From the NCBI RefSeq assembly GCF_900091455.1, contig NZ_LT607412.1, positions 3,596,001 to 3,660,000 on the forward strand: a DNA stretch of 64,000 nt, written 5' to 3'. The notes under the pieces were generated by a model. That model saw only the letters and a program-made list of their open reading frames with translations. It did no database searches and was not told the DNA's origin. Below are positions 51,708-60,662 of the stretch, one piece after another. The position numbers and the translations under genes were made by a program. This DNA is from Micromonospora coriariae. GTDB taxonomy: Bacteria > Actinomycetota > Actinomycetes > Mycobacteriales > Micromonosporaceae. How positions within the stretch are numbered: the stretch's first letter is position 1; every line of letters begins with the position of its first letter.

Positions 51708-54700
51708 GTGACCCAGCCCGCCCTGTTCGGCGCCGGTCCGGCGCCGGCACCCCGACTCGCCGACGCCGGCCCCCGGTACACCCCGGTGGAGCTGGCCAAG
51801 CTGCTGCGGCTGCCGGCGCCGACCCGGGAGCAGGCCGAGATCATCGCCGCCCCGGTGGAGCCGCTGCTGGTGGTCGCCGGGGCCGGGTCCGGCAAGACCG
51901 AGACGATGGCCGCGCGGGTGGTCTGGCTGGTGGCCAACTCGTACGTGCGGCCGGAGCAGATCCTCGGGCTGACCTTCACCCGTAAGGCGGCCGGCGAGCT
52001 GGCCCACCGGGTACGAACGCGGCTCGACCAGCTGATCCGCCGGCTCGGACGGCAGGGGCGGGACCCGCTGGACGATCCGCTCGCCGGCGAGCCGACCGTC
52101 TCCACGTACCACTCGTACGCCGGGCGGATCGTCACCGAGCACGGGTTGCGGGCCGGCTACGAGCCGTCCACCCGGCTGCTCACCGAGGCGTCCCGCTGGC
52201 AGTTGGTCGACCTGCTGGTGCGCAACTACGACGGCGACATGTCCGAGGTGGACCGGATGCCGAGCACCATCACCGACGCGGTGCTGGCCCTCGCCGGGGA
52301 GTTGGACGAACACCTGGTCGCTCCGGACGAGTTGGCCGCCTGGACCGGCCGGTTCTTCGCCGAGGTGCAGTCCCGGCCGGGTCGGGTCTACGCCGACGTG
52401 CGCAAGGCGCTCGCCCTCCAGCAGACCCGGCTGCGCCTGTTGCCGCTGGTGCGGGCGTACGCCCGGCGCAAGGAGGACTTCGAGGCGATGGACTTCGCCG
52501 ACCAGCTCGCCCGGGCGGCCCGGGTGGCCCGGGACCATCCGGGGGTCGGTGAGATCGAGCGGGACCGCTACCGGGTGGTGTTGCTGGACGAGTACCAGGA
52601 CACCAGCCACGCACAGGTGGTGCTGCTCAACGCGCTGTTCGGCGGAGGGCACCCGGTGACCGCGGTGGGTGACCCGTGCCAGTCGATCTACGGGTGGCGG
52701 GGGGCGAGCGCCGGCACCCTGGACCGGTTCCCCACCGAGTTCGCCCGGGCCGGCGGTCGGCCGGCCGAGGCGCTCGGGCTCACCACCAGCTGGCGCAACC
52801 GCCCGGAGATCCTCCGGGTGGCGAACGCGCTGTCCACCCCGTTGCGCGCGGCGGGCGCCCGGGTGCCGGAGCTGCGGTCCGCGCTGACCGTCCGGGACCC
52901 GATCCCGCACCGCAGCCCGGGTGGGGCGGCCGGTGGCACTGTGCACTGCGCGCTACTGCCGACGTACGCCGACGAGGCGAACTGGATCGCGGACAGCGTG
53001 CTCGCCGCCTGGCGCGGCGCGGCGCGGATGCCCGGCGCGGTGCCCGAGCACATCCCGGTGGCGCAGCGGCCGACCACGGCCGTGCTGGTCCGGGTCCGCA
53101 GCCAGATCCCGGCGATCGAGTCGGCGCTGCGCGAGCGCGGCCTTCCGGTCGAGGTGGTCGGGCTGGGCGGCCTGCTGGACACCCCCGAGGTACGCGATGT
53201 GGTCTGCACCCTGCGGGTGCTGGCCGACCCGACCGACGGGGCCGCGTTGCTGCGGCTGCTCACCGGCGCCCGCTGGCGGATCGGGCCGCGCGACCTGGTG
53301 GCACTGCACCGGCGGGCGCGGTCCATCGCCAACGCCCGTCGACAGGTTGCCGCCGACGACACCTCGGACATCAGCCCCGACCTGCTGGACGAGGCGACCC
53401 TGGTGGAGGCGCTGGCCGACCTCGGCCCGGCGCAGGCGTACTCGGCGGAGGGCTTCGCGCGGTTGCGCGCGTACGGCCGGGAGCTGGCGCTGTTGCGCTA
53501 CCGGCTGGACCAGGCACTTCCGGACCTGATCGCGGACATCGAGCGGACCATCGGCCTGGACGTGGAGGTCGCCGTGCGGGCCGGCCGGGACGGCGCGGGC
53601 GACGCCGGCCTGGCCCGGGGTCACCTGGACGCCCTCGGCGACGTGGCGGCCCGGTTCAGCGGGGAGACGCCGGGCGCGACGCTCGCCGGTTTCCTGTCCT
53701 ACCTGGCCGCCGCCGAGGATGAGGAGCGCGGTCTCGCCCCGGGCGAGGTCGAGGTGGTGGAGGGCGCGGTGCAGGTGGTGACCGCGCACGCCGCGAAGGG
53801 CCTGGAGTGGGACGTGGTGGCGGTGGCGGGGTTGAGCCGCGGGCTGTGGCCCGGGCCGGTGCGCAACTCCGACCACTGGCTGGGTGGGCTGGGCGTGCTG
53901 CCGTTCCCGCTCCGCGGTGACGCCGACGGGTTGCCCGAGCTGGCGCTCGACGAGGCGGCGGATCAGCGGGCCGTGGCACGGGCGGTGACCGATTTCATTG
54001 ACGCCTGGCGCGCGCACGACGAGCGGGAGGAGCGGCGGCTGACGTACGTGGCCGTGACCCGGCCGCGCCGGCTGCTGCTCTGCTCCGGTTACTGGTGGGG
54101 GGAGGGGACCAAGCGTCCGCGCGGTCCGTCGGTCTTCCTGCGCGAGGTGTACGACGCCTGCCTGGACGGCGGCCCGGGGCACCTGGTCGACGCGTGGGCG
54201 CCGGAGCCGACCCCGGATGCGACGAACCCGACCGCCGAGGTGGTGCTCCGCGCGGAGTGGCCGGCAGACCCGCTGGGCGGCCGTCGGCCGGCACTGGCTG
54301 AGGCGGCCGCGCTGGTCCGCCGCCTGATGTCCGACGTCCCGGCGGACGTGGTGGTCGCCGGTGGGCCGGTCGAGCCGGAGGTCGACCCGGAGGTGGCGCG
54401 CTGGCGGCGCGAGGCGGACCTGCTGCTGGCCGAGCGGGCCGAGTTGACCCGGCTCTCCGGCGCGGTCGAGGTGGCCCTGCCCGGGCAGCTGAGCGTCACC
54501 CAGTTGGTCGCGTTGCGACGTGACCCGGCGGCGCTGGCCCGTACGCTGCGCCGCCCGGTGCCCACCGAGCCCAACCCGTACGCCCGCCGCGGAACCGCCT
54601 TCCACGCCTGGCTGGAACAGCGGTTCGGCGCCGACCGGCTGCTCGACGTGGACGAGCTGCCCGGCGCGGCGGACGCGGACGCCGCTCCGGACGAGGCGCT

Positions 54701-55085
54701 CGTCGAGCTTCAGGAGCGCTTCCTGGCCAGCGAGTGGGCCGACCGGGTGCCGGTGGAGGTGGAGGTGCCGTTCGCCACGGTGATCGCCGGGGTGGTGGTG
54801 CGGGGGCGGATGGACGCGGTCTTCGCTCGGCCGGGCGGCCGGTTCGACGTGGTGGACTGGAAGACCGGCGCGCAACCGACCGGCCCGGCTGCGGAGGTGG
54901 CCGCGGTGCAGTTGGCCGTCTACCGGCTGGCCTGGGCGGAGCTGGCCGGCGTGCCGGTCGACCGGGTGGGAGCGGCGTTCCACTACGTCCGGCACGGGGT
55001 GACGGTCCGCCCCGCCGACCTGCTGGACGTGACCGGGCTCACGGCCCTGATCGCCAAGCTGCCGGAAGATTCCGTCCAACATTGA
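51708..55085 (+). CDS. adnB: AdnB-type helicase-nuclease subunit
   Basis: 1125 residues from GTG 51708. The motor has Walker [18 protein letters not shown] (about 57-73), motif Ia [16 protein letters not shown], Walker [13 protein letters not shown] (about 292), motif [16 protein letters not shown] and motif [13 protein letters not shown]. The C-terminal nuclease has [12 protein letters not shown] (about 1047). No iron-sulfur cysteines are present, unlike AdnA. In mycobacteria AdnB is the lead motor of the heterodimer. It follows adnA by 10 bases. The bases around its stop double as the -35 of the next promoter. Confidence 0.94.
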   Translation: MTQPALFGAGPAPAPRLADAGPRYTPVELAKLLRLPAPTREQAEIIAAPVEPLLVVAGAGSGKTETMAARVVWLVANSYVRPEQILGLTFTRKAAGELAHRVRTRLDQLIRRLGRQGRDPLDDPLAGEPTVSTYHSYAGRIVTEHGLRAGYEPSTRLLTEASRWQLVDLLVRNYDGDMSEVDRMPSTITDAVLALAGELDEHLVAPDELAAWTGRFFAEVQSRPGRVYADVRKALALQQTRLRLLPLVRAYARRKEDFEAMDFADQLARAARVARDHPGVGEIERDRYRVVLLDEYQDTSHAQVVLLNALFGGGHPVTAVGDPCQSIYGWRGASAGTLDRFPTEFARAGGRPAEALGLTTSWRNRPEILRVANALSTPLRAAGARVPELRSALTVRDPIPHRSPGGAAGGTVHCALLPTYADEANWIADSVLAAWRGAARMPGAVPEHIPVAQRPTTAVLVRVRSQIPAIESALRERGLPVEVVGLGGLLDTPEVRDVVCTLRVLADPTDGAALLRLLTGARWRIGPRDLVALHRRARSIANARRQVAADDTSDISPDLLDEATLVEALADLGPAQAYSAEGFARLRAYGRELALLRYRLDQALPDLIADIERTIGLDVEVAVRAGRDGAGDAGLARGHLDALGDVAARFSGETPGATLAGFLSYLAAAEDEERGLAPGEVEVVEGAVQVVTAHAAKGLEWDVVAVAGLSRGLWPGPVRNSDHWLGGLGVLPFPLRGDADGLPELALDEAADQRAVARAVTDFIDAWRAHDEREERRLTYVAVTRPRRLLLCSGYWWGEGTKRPRGPSVFLREVYDACLDGGPGHLVDAWAPEPTPDATNPTAEVVLRAEWPADPLGGRRPALAEAAALVRRLMSDVPADVVVAGGPVEPEVDPEVARWRREADLLLAERAELTRLSGAVEVALPGQLSVTQLVALRRDPAALARTLRRPVPTEPNPYARRGTAFHAWLEQRFGADRLLDVDELPGAADADAAPDEALVELQERFLASEWADRVPVEVEVPFATVIAGVVVRGRMDAVFARPGGRFDVVDWKTGAQPTGPAAEVAAVQLAVYRLAWAELAGVPVDRVGAAFHYVRHGVTVRPADLLDVTGLTALIAKLPEDSVQH

Positions 55086-55112
55086 CCATGGCGGGAAAAT
55101 CCGTGGTAGGTT
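55082..55112 (+). promoter_or_regulatory. probable promoter of the cold-shock gene
   Basis: TTGACC (55082-55087) overlaps the adnB stop codon, and TAGGTT (55107-55112) follows after 19 bases. This fits the main-sigma pattern with a slightly long spacer. Transcription would begin near 55119, leaving a leader of about 193 bases before the csp start. Confidence 0.55.
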
Positions 55113-55118
55113 GAACGG

Positions 55119-55311
55119 GTTGCAGTTTTGGTTACCAGAGACTCTGTGTGCGCCTGGCGGGATTGTGGCCCCAGGCGCTCTTTGTTGTGTCCGGAGTTCT
55201 CCGGGCGGGGCGACCAGAAGCGACAGGCGATTCGCGCATTCCCGCGCGGAGCGCTCCTCTTCGGGCTCGCAACAAGTGCGAGTCCGACGTTCCGTCAAGG
55301 AGACGAAACAC
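55119..55311 (+). promoter_or_regulatory. structured 5' leader of the cold-shock gene
   Basis: The long leader holds CAGAG-A-CTCTG (55136-55146). A stem GCGCCTGG (55150-55157) with CCAGGCGC (55171-55178) follows, then the U-rich TCTTTGTTGTG. The last looks like an intrinsic terminator or attenuator well before the gene. Long structured leaders are known for cspA-type genes, where they control translation or transcription at low temperature. The ribosome site AAGGAGA precedes the ATG. Confidence 0.55.
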
Positions 55312-55515
55312 ATGGCTATTGGCACCGTGAAGTGGTTCAACGCTGACAAGGGCTTCGGCTTCATCACCCCGGACGGCGGCGGCGCTGACGTCTTCGCCCA
55401 CTTCTCGGCGATCCAGTCCTCCGGCTACCGGAGCCTGGACGAGAACCAGCGGGTCGAGTTCGAGGTGACCCAGGGCCAGAAGGGCCCGCAGGCGGAGAAC
55501 ATCCGCCCGCTCTGA
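55312..55515 (+). CDS. cold-shock protein, CspA family
   Basis: A 67-residue OB-fold nucleic-acid chaperone. RNP1 is KGFGFITP and RNP2 is VFAHFSAI. The surrounding [13 protein letters not shown] and the conserved C-terminus [18 protein letters not shown] are standard. It melts RNA secondary structure during cold or growth change. The gene lies just upstream of a DEAD-box RNA helicase gene, a pairing that makes sense for RNA unfolding. It has its own leader and promoter. Confidence 0.97.
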   Translation: MAIGTVKWFNADKGFGFITPDGGGADVFAHFSAIQSSGYRSLDENQRVEFEVTQGQKGPQAENIRPL

Positions 55516-55683
55516 TCTTCGGATCGGCCAGCATTACCTGTCGCGCCCTCCGGGCGTGGCGGTGACGGGACCGGCCCGCTCCGTCGTCGACCTGCGTACG
55601 CAGGCGGCGGCCCGGCGGCGGGCCGGCCCGTACCCCCTTCGGTTCGTGCTTGTGAGTCCTGGCGGCCTTTTCCGCTGGCGACA

Positions 55684-55737
55684 GCGCCGTCTTCGGCGCC
55701 CTCCCTCGACACGTGCCGCGTCGAGGAAGGCTTCTGC
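55684..55737 (+). promoter_or_regulatory. tandem hairpins over the helicase ribosome site
   Basis: GCGCCG-TCTT-CGGCGC forms a tetraloop hairpin at 55684-55699. CCTCGAC (55704-55710) then pairs with GTCGAGG (55720-55726) across 9 bases. The second stem covers the GAGG part of the ribosome site GAGGAAGG (55723-55730), which lies 7 bases before GTG 55738. This layout would reduce translation when folded and free it when the stem opens. Confidence 0.55.
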
Positions 55738-57060
55738 GTGACCTCTGTTATTCCTTCGTTCGCCCATACCGGTCTGGCGCCGGCGCTGCTCACCGCGCTG
55801 ACCGCGCAGGGCATCACCGAGCCGTTCCCGATCCAGTCGGCCACGCTGCCCGACTCGCTCGCCGGCCGGGACGTTCTCGGCCGGGGTCGCACCGGCTCCG
55901 GTAAGACCCTCGCCTTCGGGCTTCCGCTGCTCTCCCGCACCGCCGGCCGCAAGGCCCGGCCGGGTCGCCCGCTGGCCCTGGTGCTGGTGCCGACCCGGGA
56001 GCTGGCCCAGCAGGTGACCACCGCGCTGTCCCCGTACGCCCGCGCCGTCGGGCTGCGCTGCGCCACAGTCGTCGGCGGGCTGTCGTTGCAGCGCCAGGCG
56101 GACGCCCTGCGTGCCGGCGCCGAGGTGGTCGTGGCCACCCCCGGTCGGCTGCACGACCTGATCAACCGCGGCGACGCCCGGCTCGACCAGGTCGAGATCA
56201 CCGTGCTGGACGAGGCCGACCAGATGGCCGACATGGGCTTCCTGCCGCAGGTCACCAAGCTGCTGGAGCAGGTCGCGCCGCAGGGGCAGCGGATGCTCTT
56301 CTCCGCGACCCTGGACGGCGGCGTGGACCGGCTGGTCCGCCGCTTCCTGAGCAGCCCGGTGACCCACTCGGTCGACCCGGGCACCGCCACGGTCACCGCG
56401 ATGACCCACCACGTGCTGCACGTCGACGCGGTGGACAAGCCCGACGCCCTGACCCGGATCGCCGCCCGCGAGGGCCGCACGATCCTGTTCATGGGTACGA
56501 AGCACCGCGCCGACCGGCTCGCCCGCCAGTTGCTCTCCAAGGGCGTACGCGCGGCCGCGCTGCACGGCGGCAAGTCCCAGCCGCAGCGCACCCGGATCCT
56601 GGAGCAGTTCCGCAACGGCCAGGTGACCGCCCTGGTCGCCACGGACGTGGCGGCCCGGGGTATCCACGTCGACGGCCTGGACATGGTGGTCAACGTGGAC
56701 CCGCCGACCGAGGCGAAGGACTACCTGCACCGGGGCGGCCGGACCGCCCGGGCCGGTGAGTCCGGCTCCGTGGTCACCCTGGTCCTGCCCGAGCAGCGCC
56801 GGGACGTGTCCCGGCTGATGGCCACCGCGGGCATCCGGCCCGAGTCGGTCCAGGTCCGCCCGGGCGACGAGGCGCTGGCCCGGGTGACCGGTGCCCGCGA
56901 GCCCTCCGGCGTGCCGGTGACCATCGTCGCCCCGCCGGCAGCCGCCGGCCGGGGACGTACCGCCGGTGGATCCGGCGGCTCGGTCACCGACGGCGCCGCC
57001 CGGCCGGCGCACCGCGCGTCGGGCCGGTCCCGCCGCCCGCGCCGCCCCCGCATCGTCTGA
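55738..57060 (+). CDS. DEAD-box RNA helicase
   Basis: A 440-residue ATP-dependent RNA helicase. The Q motif lies in GITEPFPIQ, motif I is GRGRTGSGKT, motif II is VLDEADQMADMGF, motif III is FSATLDGG, and motif VI is HRGGRTARAGESG. The C-terminal 80 residues are Gly/Arg/Pro-rich and basic, typical of an RNA-binding tail. It likely remodels mRNA or rRNA structure. It starts at GTG 55738. The 222-base leader is GC-rich and folded, and a clear terminator hairpin follows. Confidence 0.95.
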   Translation: MTSVIPSFAHTGLAPALLTALTAQGITEPFPIQSATLPDSLAGRDVLGRGRTGSGKTLAFGLPLLSRTAGRKARPGRPLALVLVPTRELAQQVTTALSPYARAVGLRCATVVGGLSLQRQADALRAGAEVVVATPGRLHDLINRGDARLDQVEITVLDEADQMADMGFLPQVTKLLEQVAPQGQRMLFSATLDGGVDRLVRRFLSSPVTHSVDPGTATVTAMTHHVLHVDAVDKPDALTRIAAREGRTILFMGTKHRADRLARQLLSKGVRAAALHGGKSQPQRTRILEQFRNGQVTALVATDVAARGIHVDGLDMVVNVDPPTEAKDYLHRGGRTARAGESGSVVTLVLPEQRRDVSRLMATAGIRPESVQVRPGDEALARVTGAREPSGVPVTIVAPPAAAGRGRTAGGSGGSVTDGAARPAHRASGRSRRPRRPRIV

Positions 57061-57072
57061 CCCGTATGCGCT

Positions 57073-57108
57073 GACCGACCCGCCCCGCCTCGGCTGGGCG
57101 GGTCGGTC
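57073..57108 (+). terminator. 12-bp stem terminator after the helicase gene
   Basis: GACCGACCCGCC (57073-57084) is exactly inverted at 57097-57108 and is followed by TGTCTG. It starts 13 bases after the helicase stop. The rest of the 233-base gap up to the next small gene shows no further gene-like feature. Confidence 0.75.
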
Positions 57109-57293
57109 TGTCTGCGGGGTGGCGAGGCACACGCGGGCCCTTCACGGGCGCCCTGGATCGACGTCCGGCAGATCCTCTGAGTCGGTAATCAGCCTCGGCT
57201 GGGTCGGCTGGCCGACTGTGTTCCGAGGGACCGTGGTCGAAGCTGACCACCGGGGGGACGCCGGGCGGGGGACCCGGCACGGAAGGGGTGACC

Positions 57294-57494
57294 ATGGCGG
57301 GCGAAGCCGGCTCGGGGGCGCTGCGCGAACTGATCCTGGTGGTCGCGGTCGCGCTCACCGGGCTGTTGCTCGCCATGGTTGCGGCCTTCGCGCCCTGGCA
57401 CGCCACCCCGGTGGGTAATGCTCCCGCCGGTCTGGTGGAGCTGCACAGCCCCGCCGACCCGGGCTCCGGCCCGACGGTCGCACACGTGGGCTGA
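57294..57494 (+). CDS. small single-pass membrane protein
   Basis: 66 residues from ATG 57294; GTG 57288 two codons upstream is an alternative, and GGAAGGGG precedes both. A single hydrophobic stretch (LREL)ILVVAVALTGLLLAMVAAF is followed by a short outside tail rich in Pro, Gly and Ser. No family is recognised. It stands alone between the helicase terminator and the convergent Rrf2 remnant. Confidence 0.6.
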   Translation: MAGEAGSGALRELILVVAVALTGLLLAMVAAFAPWHATPVGNAPAGLVELHSPADPGSGPTVAHVG

Positions 57495-57630
57495 GCAGCG
57501 GCCGGACCGACCGGTGCCGCCGGAGGGGCAGGCCCGGTCAGGATCGGTACGAGGCGTGGTCGGGTCGGCGGGGCACCGGCCCGACCACGCCGCAACCTGT
57601 CGGCGAACGCACCCCGTCGGTGTCAGACGG

Positions 57631-57835
57631 TCACGACCCGGTGGGGGCGCGACCGCTCGAGTCGCGGGTGAGCAGATCGGCCAGGGTCGTGCTGTCCACC
57701 ACCGTGGCGATCGCCCCGTGCACGGCCAGCCAGACCTCGGTCAGCCCGGCCACCGCCACCGCCACTCTTGGCGGCAGCGGCGGCGACGGCGAGCATGGCC
57801 CGGAGCGCGTAGTCGCTGCGCGCGGAGACGTACAC
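57631..57835 (-). pseudogene. Rrf2-family regulator remnant (internal deletion)
   Basis: The first 17 residues after GTG 57835 (VYVSARSDYALRAMLAVA) are a textbook Rrf2 N-terminus. The sequence then enters a GC-rich repeat and, in the next frame, resumes with LTEVWLAVHGAIATVVDSTTL and LADLLTRDSSG, a textbook Rrf2 C-terminus, ending at 57631. About 90 middle residues, including most of the winged helix and any Fe-S cysteines, are missing. The gene is only one base after the ssuC stop, so it was the local regulator of the sulfonate operon. It cannot be functional as read. Confidence 0.82.
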
Positions 57836-57836
57836 G

Positions 57837-58721
57837 TCACTGACCAGCCTGGTCCAGCACACCCCAGCGGCGCCGGATCGCCTTGTCCGCCGCACCGAAC
57901 GCGGCATCCACGACCAGGCCGAGCACCAGGATGACGATCATGGTGGAGAGCAGCCAGGGCGCGTCGGACAGCTCGCGGGAGTAGGTGAGCTGGGCGCCGA
58001 GGGAGGTCTGCGAGATGCCGACAACGATCAGCTCGCCAGCCATCAGGCTCCGCCAGGAGAACGCCCAGCCCTGCTTGAGTCCGGCGACGATCGCCGGCAG
58101 CGCGGCCGGCGCGATCACGTACCGGTAGAGATTGAGCCCCCGGGCGCCCAGGTTCCGGCCCGCGCGCAGGAGCAGCGGCGGCACGTAGTCCACACCGGAG
58201 ATCACGCCGTTGGCGATGGACGGCGCCGCGCCGAGCACCACCACGAAGAAGATCGCCTTCTCGCTCAGCTCGAACAGCAGGATGGCCAGCGGGAACCAGG
58301 CGATCGACGGCATGGTCTGCAACGCGGTGATCATTGAGCCGATGGCGGCCCGGAGCACCGTGGACCGGGCCACCGCCAGGCCCAGGAGCAGGCCGACCGC
58401 GACCGAGAAGACGTACCCGACGGCGGCCCGACGCAGCGTGGTGAGCAGGCCCTCCCAGAGCTGTGGGCCCTGGGCCTGGGTCAGCAGCTCGCGGCCGACG
58501 ACCAGCGGAGCCGGCAGCGAGTACGGCGGCTTCCAACCCGACCAGACCACCAACTGCCAGGCCGCGATGACGATGGCCAGCGCGGCCAGCTTGGGCCAGG
58601 TGGCGGCCCAGAGCCGGGTGCCCCGGGAGATCTCCTTCTCCCGGCCGGCGATCTCCAGCGCGTCGAGGCCGGAGATCTGCGCGTCGGTGCGCGCGGTGCT
58701 GGTGAGGGTGTCACTGGCCAT
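57837..58721 (-). CDS. ssuC: sulfonate/taurine-type ABC importer, permease
   Basis: 294 residues of the SsuC/TauC/NitT permease family. The first helix region is LAALAIVIAAWQLVVW. The EAA-type loop is NLGARGLNLYRYVIAPAALPAI, and SLMAGELIV and GISQTSLG lie in later parts of the domain. Six helices can be placed. It overlaps the ATPase gene by 11 bases and is followed after one base by the Rrf2 remnant. It forms the channel for alkanesulfonates or a similar anion. Confidence 0.88.
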   Translation of the reverse strand: MASDTLTSTARTDAQISGLDALEIAGREKEISRGTRLWAATWPKLAALAIVIAAWQLVVWSGWKPPYSLPAPLVVGRELLTQAQGPQLWEGLLTTLRRAAVGYVFSVAVGLLLGLAVARSTVLRAAIGSMITALQTMPSIAWFPLAILLFELSEKAIFFVVVLGAAPSIANGVISGVDYVPPLLLRAGRNLGARGLNLYRYVIAPAALPAIVAGLKQGWAFSWRSLMAGELIVVGISQTSLGAQLTYSRELSDAPWLLSTMIVILVLGLVVDAAFGAADKAIRRRWGVLDQAGQ

Positions 58722-59490
58722 GGCGGCCCACCTCCGTACGGAGCCGCTCGGTGACCTCGGCGGCGATGGCAGCGACCTCGGGGGAGTCGATCCGCCGTGG
58801 GCGTGGGATGTCCACCGTGGTGGAGTAGATGATCCGGCCGGGCCGGCTGGAGAGCAGGATGATCCGGTCGGCCAGCCGGGCCGCCTCCCGGACGTTGTGC
58901 GTCACGAAGAGCACCGAGAGGTTGCGCTCGGACCAGATCCGTTCCAGCTCGTCGTGCAGGATGTCCCGGGTCATCGCGTCCAGCGCGCCGAACGGCTCGT
59001 CCATCAGCAGCACCGGGGTGTCCAGGGCCAGCGTGCGAGCCAGCGCGACCCGCTGCCGCATTCCACCGGAGAGCTCGTGCGGGCGCTTGCGGCCGAAGTC
59101 GGCCAGGTGCACGGTGCGCAGCAGCTCCGCCACCCGCGCGCGCCGCTCGGCGCGGGGCAGCCCGCGCAGCTTCAACGGGACCTCGACGTTGCCGTCGACG
59201 GTCAGCCACGGAAAGAGCGCCGGCTCCTGGAACATCAGCCCGGGGCTGGCGTCGCCGGCCAGGGCGATCTGCCCACCGCTGGGCCGGTCCAGCCCGGCGA
59301 CCAGGTTGAGCAGGGTGCTCTTGCCGCAGCCGGAGGCGCCGACCAGGCAGACGAACTCGCCCGGCGCCACGTCCAGGGACACGCCGTCCAGGGCCAGGAC
59401 GGAGCTCGGCCCGCGTCCGTACACCTTGGTCACGTCGGAGAGCGCGACCGCGGTGGTCGTGCTCTCCGGCGCCGTCGTGGTCGACATCAT
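58711..59490 (-). CDS. ssuB: sulfonate/taurine-type ABC importer, ATPase
   Basis: A 259-residue ATPase: Walker A GASGCGKS, Q-loop LMFQEPALFPW, signature LSGGMRQR, Walker B LLMDEPFGALDAMTR and H-loop VTHNVREA. The FGALDAMTR block is characteristic of SsuB/TauB/NrtD. It starts at ATG 59490, overlapping the ssuA stop (ATGA), though the second ATG at 59487 is equally placed. Its only intact operon partners are ssuA and ssuC. Confidence 0.9.
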   Translation of the reverse strand: MMSTTTAPESTTTAVALSDVTKVYGRGPSSVLALDGVSLDVAPGEFVCLVGASGCGKSTLLNLVAGLDRPSGGQIALAGDASPGLMFQEPALFPWLTVDGNVEVPLKLRGLPRAERRARVAELLRTVHLADFGRKRPHELSGGMRQRVALARTLALDTPVLLMDEPFGALDAMTRDILHDELERIWSERNLSVLFVTHNVREAARLADRIILLSSRPGRIIYSTTVDIPRPRRIDSPEVAAIAAEVTERLRTEVGRHGQ

Positions 59491-60551
59491 GGCTGGACGA
59501 CCTCGGGCTTGCCCTGCGCCTTGAGCGCGTTGTTGAGGTACGTCAGGTCGTACAGGCCCTTGAGGTCCACCGGTTCGGTCAGCTTCACCTCGACGGCGTG
59601 GTCGAGCCCCGCCTTGAGGGAGGTGGGGATCGGGTCGTTGGTGAACTCCAACGTCGGCCACGCCTGCTTGATCAGCTTCAGGTCCAGCGGCTTGCCGGTG
59701 ATCTTGCCAATCGCCTCGGAGATGGCCTGCTGGGCCTCGTCCGGCTTGCTGTTGACGAACTCGTTCGCCGCCACCTGACCGTCGACCAGCTTCTGCACCA
59801 CGTCCGGGTGTGCCTTGAGGAACTTCGTGCTGACCAGCAGGTTGGTGATGACGAACTTCTTGTCCGGCCACAGGTCGCGCTCGTCGACCAGCACCTTGCC
59901 GCCGGCGTTGACCAGCCGGGAGACGAACGGCTCGGGCACCCAGGCGGCGTCGATCGCGCCGCTGCTGAAGGTCTCCACCGTCTGGGCGTTCTCCTGCGGC
60001 ACGATCTTGACGTCGCCGCCGCCCTCCTTGGTGGTGGTGAGCCCCTGCTGCTTGAGCCAGTAGCGGACCGCCACGTCCTGGGTGTTGCCCAGCTGGGGGG
60101 TGGCGACCTTCTTGCCCTTCAGGTCCTGCGGGCCGTTGATGCCGGGCTTGACGACCAGCGCCACGCCACCGGAGGCGGCGCCGGACACGACCCGGACCGC
60201 TTCACCCTTGGACTTGGAGAACGCGTTCACTGTCGGGTTCGGACCGATGTAGGTGGCGTCCAGCGCGCCGGAGAAGACGGCCTCGATGGCGGCCGGGCCG
60301 GCGTTGAACGTCTTCGGGTCCAGCTTCACGTTGGCGCCGAGCTTCTCGGCGAAGATGCCCTTCTCCACGCCGACGACCGCCGGCGCATGGGTGATGTTGG
60401 GGAAGTAGCCGAGGCGCAGCGTCACCGGGCCGGAGCTGCCGCCCGCGGCCTCGCTGTCGTCGCCGCACGCGGCGGTGCTGCCCAGGGTCGCCGCGCCGAC
60501 CACGGCGAGGGTGGCCAGGCTGACCAACCGGCGCAGGGGGAGCCGTCTCAT
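59487..60551 (-). CDS. ssuA: sulfonate/taurine-type ABC importer, binding lipoprotein
   Basis: A 354-residue lipoprotein. The lipobox GSTAAC gives Cys29. The mature protein starts with a Gly/Ser spacer, then VTLRLGYFPNITHAPAVVGV, as in SsuA/NrtA/ThiY-like proteins. The ligand pocket region AFSKSKGEAVRVVSGAASGG matches aliphatic-sulfonate binders. The substrate is inferred from the ssuD and Rrf2 remnants around it; nitrate, taurine or thiamine precursor cannot be excluded. An upstream palindrome overlaps its promoter. Confidence 0.87.
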   Translation of the reverse strand: MRRLPLRRLVSLATLAVVGAATLGSTAACGDDSEAAGGSSGPVTLRLGYFPNITHAPAVVGVEKGIFAEKLGANVKLDPKTFNAGPAAIEAVFSGALDATYIGPNPTVNAFSKSKGEAVRVVSGAASGGVALVVKPGINGPQDLKGKKVATPQLGNTQDVAVRYWLKQQGLTTTKEGGGDVKIVPQENAQTVETFSSGAIDAAWVPEPFVSRLVNAGGKVLVDERDLWPDKKFVITNLLVSTKFLKAHPDVVQKLVDGQVAANEFVNSKPDEAQQAISEAIGKITGKPLDLKLIKQAWPTLEFTNDPIPTSLKAGLDHAVEVKLTEPVDLKGLYDLTYLNNALKAQGKPEVVQP

Positions 60552-60571
60552 CGTCCGTCCAATCCGCAGTA

Positions 60572-60592
60572 TTCCTACTTAGTTGGTAGGAA
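60572..60592. promoter_or_regulatory. operator palindrome in the ssuABC promoter
   Basis: TTCCTAC (60572-60578) and GTAGGAA (60586-60592) are exact inverted repeats separated by 7 bases. On the leftward strand, TTGACG (60620-60615) and CACTCT (60597-60592) form a possible -35/-10 with a 17-base spacer, so the palindrome covers the start of transcription. This is a repressor position. The likely protein is the adjacent Rrf2 regulator, now broken. Confidence 0.6.
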
Positions 60593-60662
60593 GAGTGGGC
60601 CAGGACGGGTGCAGCGTCAAGACCCATCCACATGCCGGGAAGCCGCGTCTCAGATATGTCGG

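Noticed and set aside
48689..52135. Open frame of 1148 codons antisense across adnA and adnB
   Set aside because: It spans the junction of two real genes on the other strand and has no domain or ribosome site.
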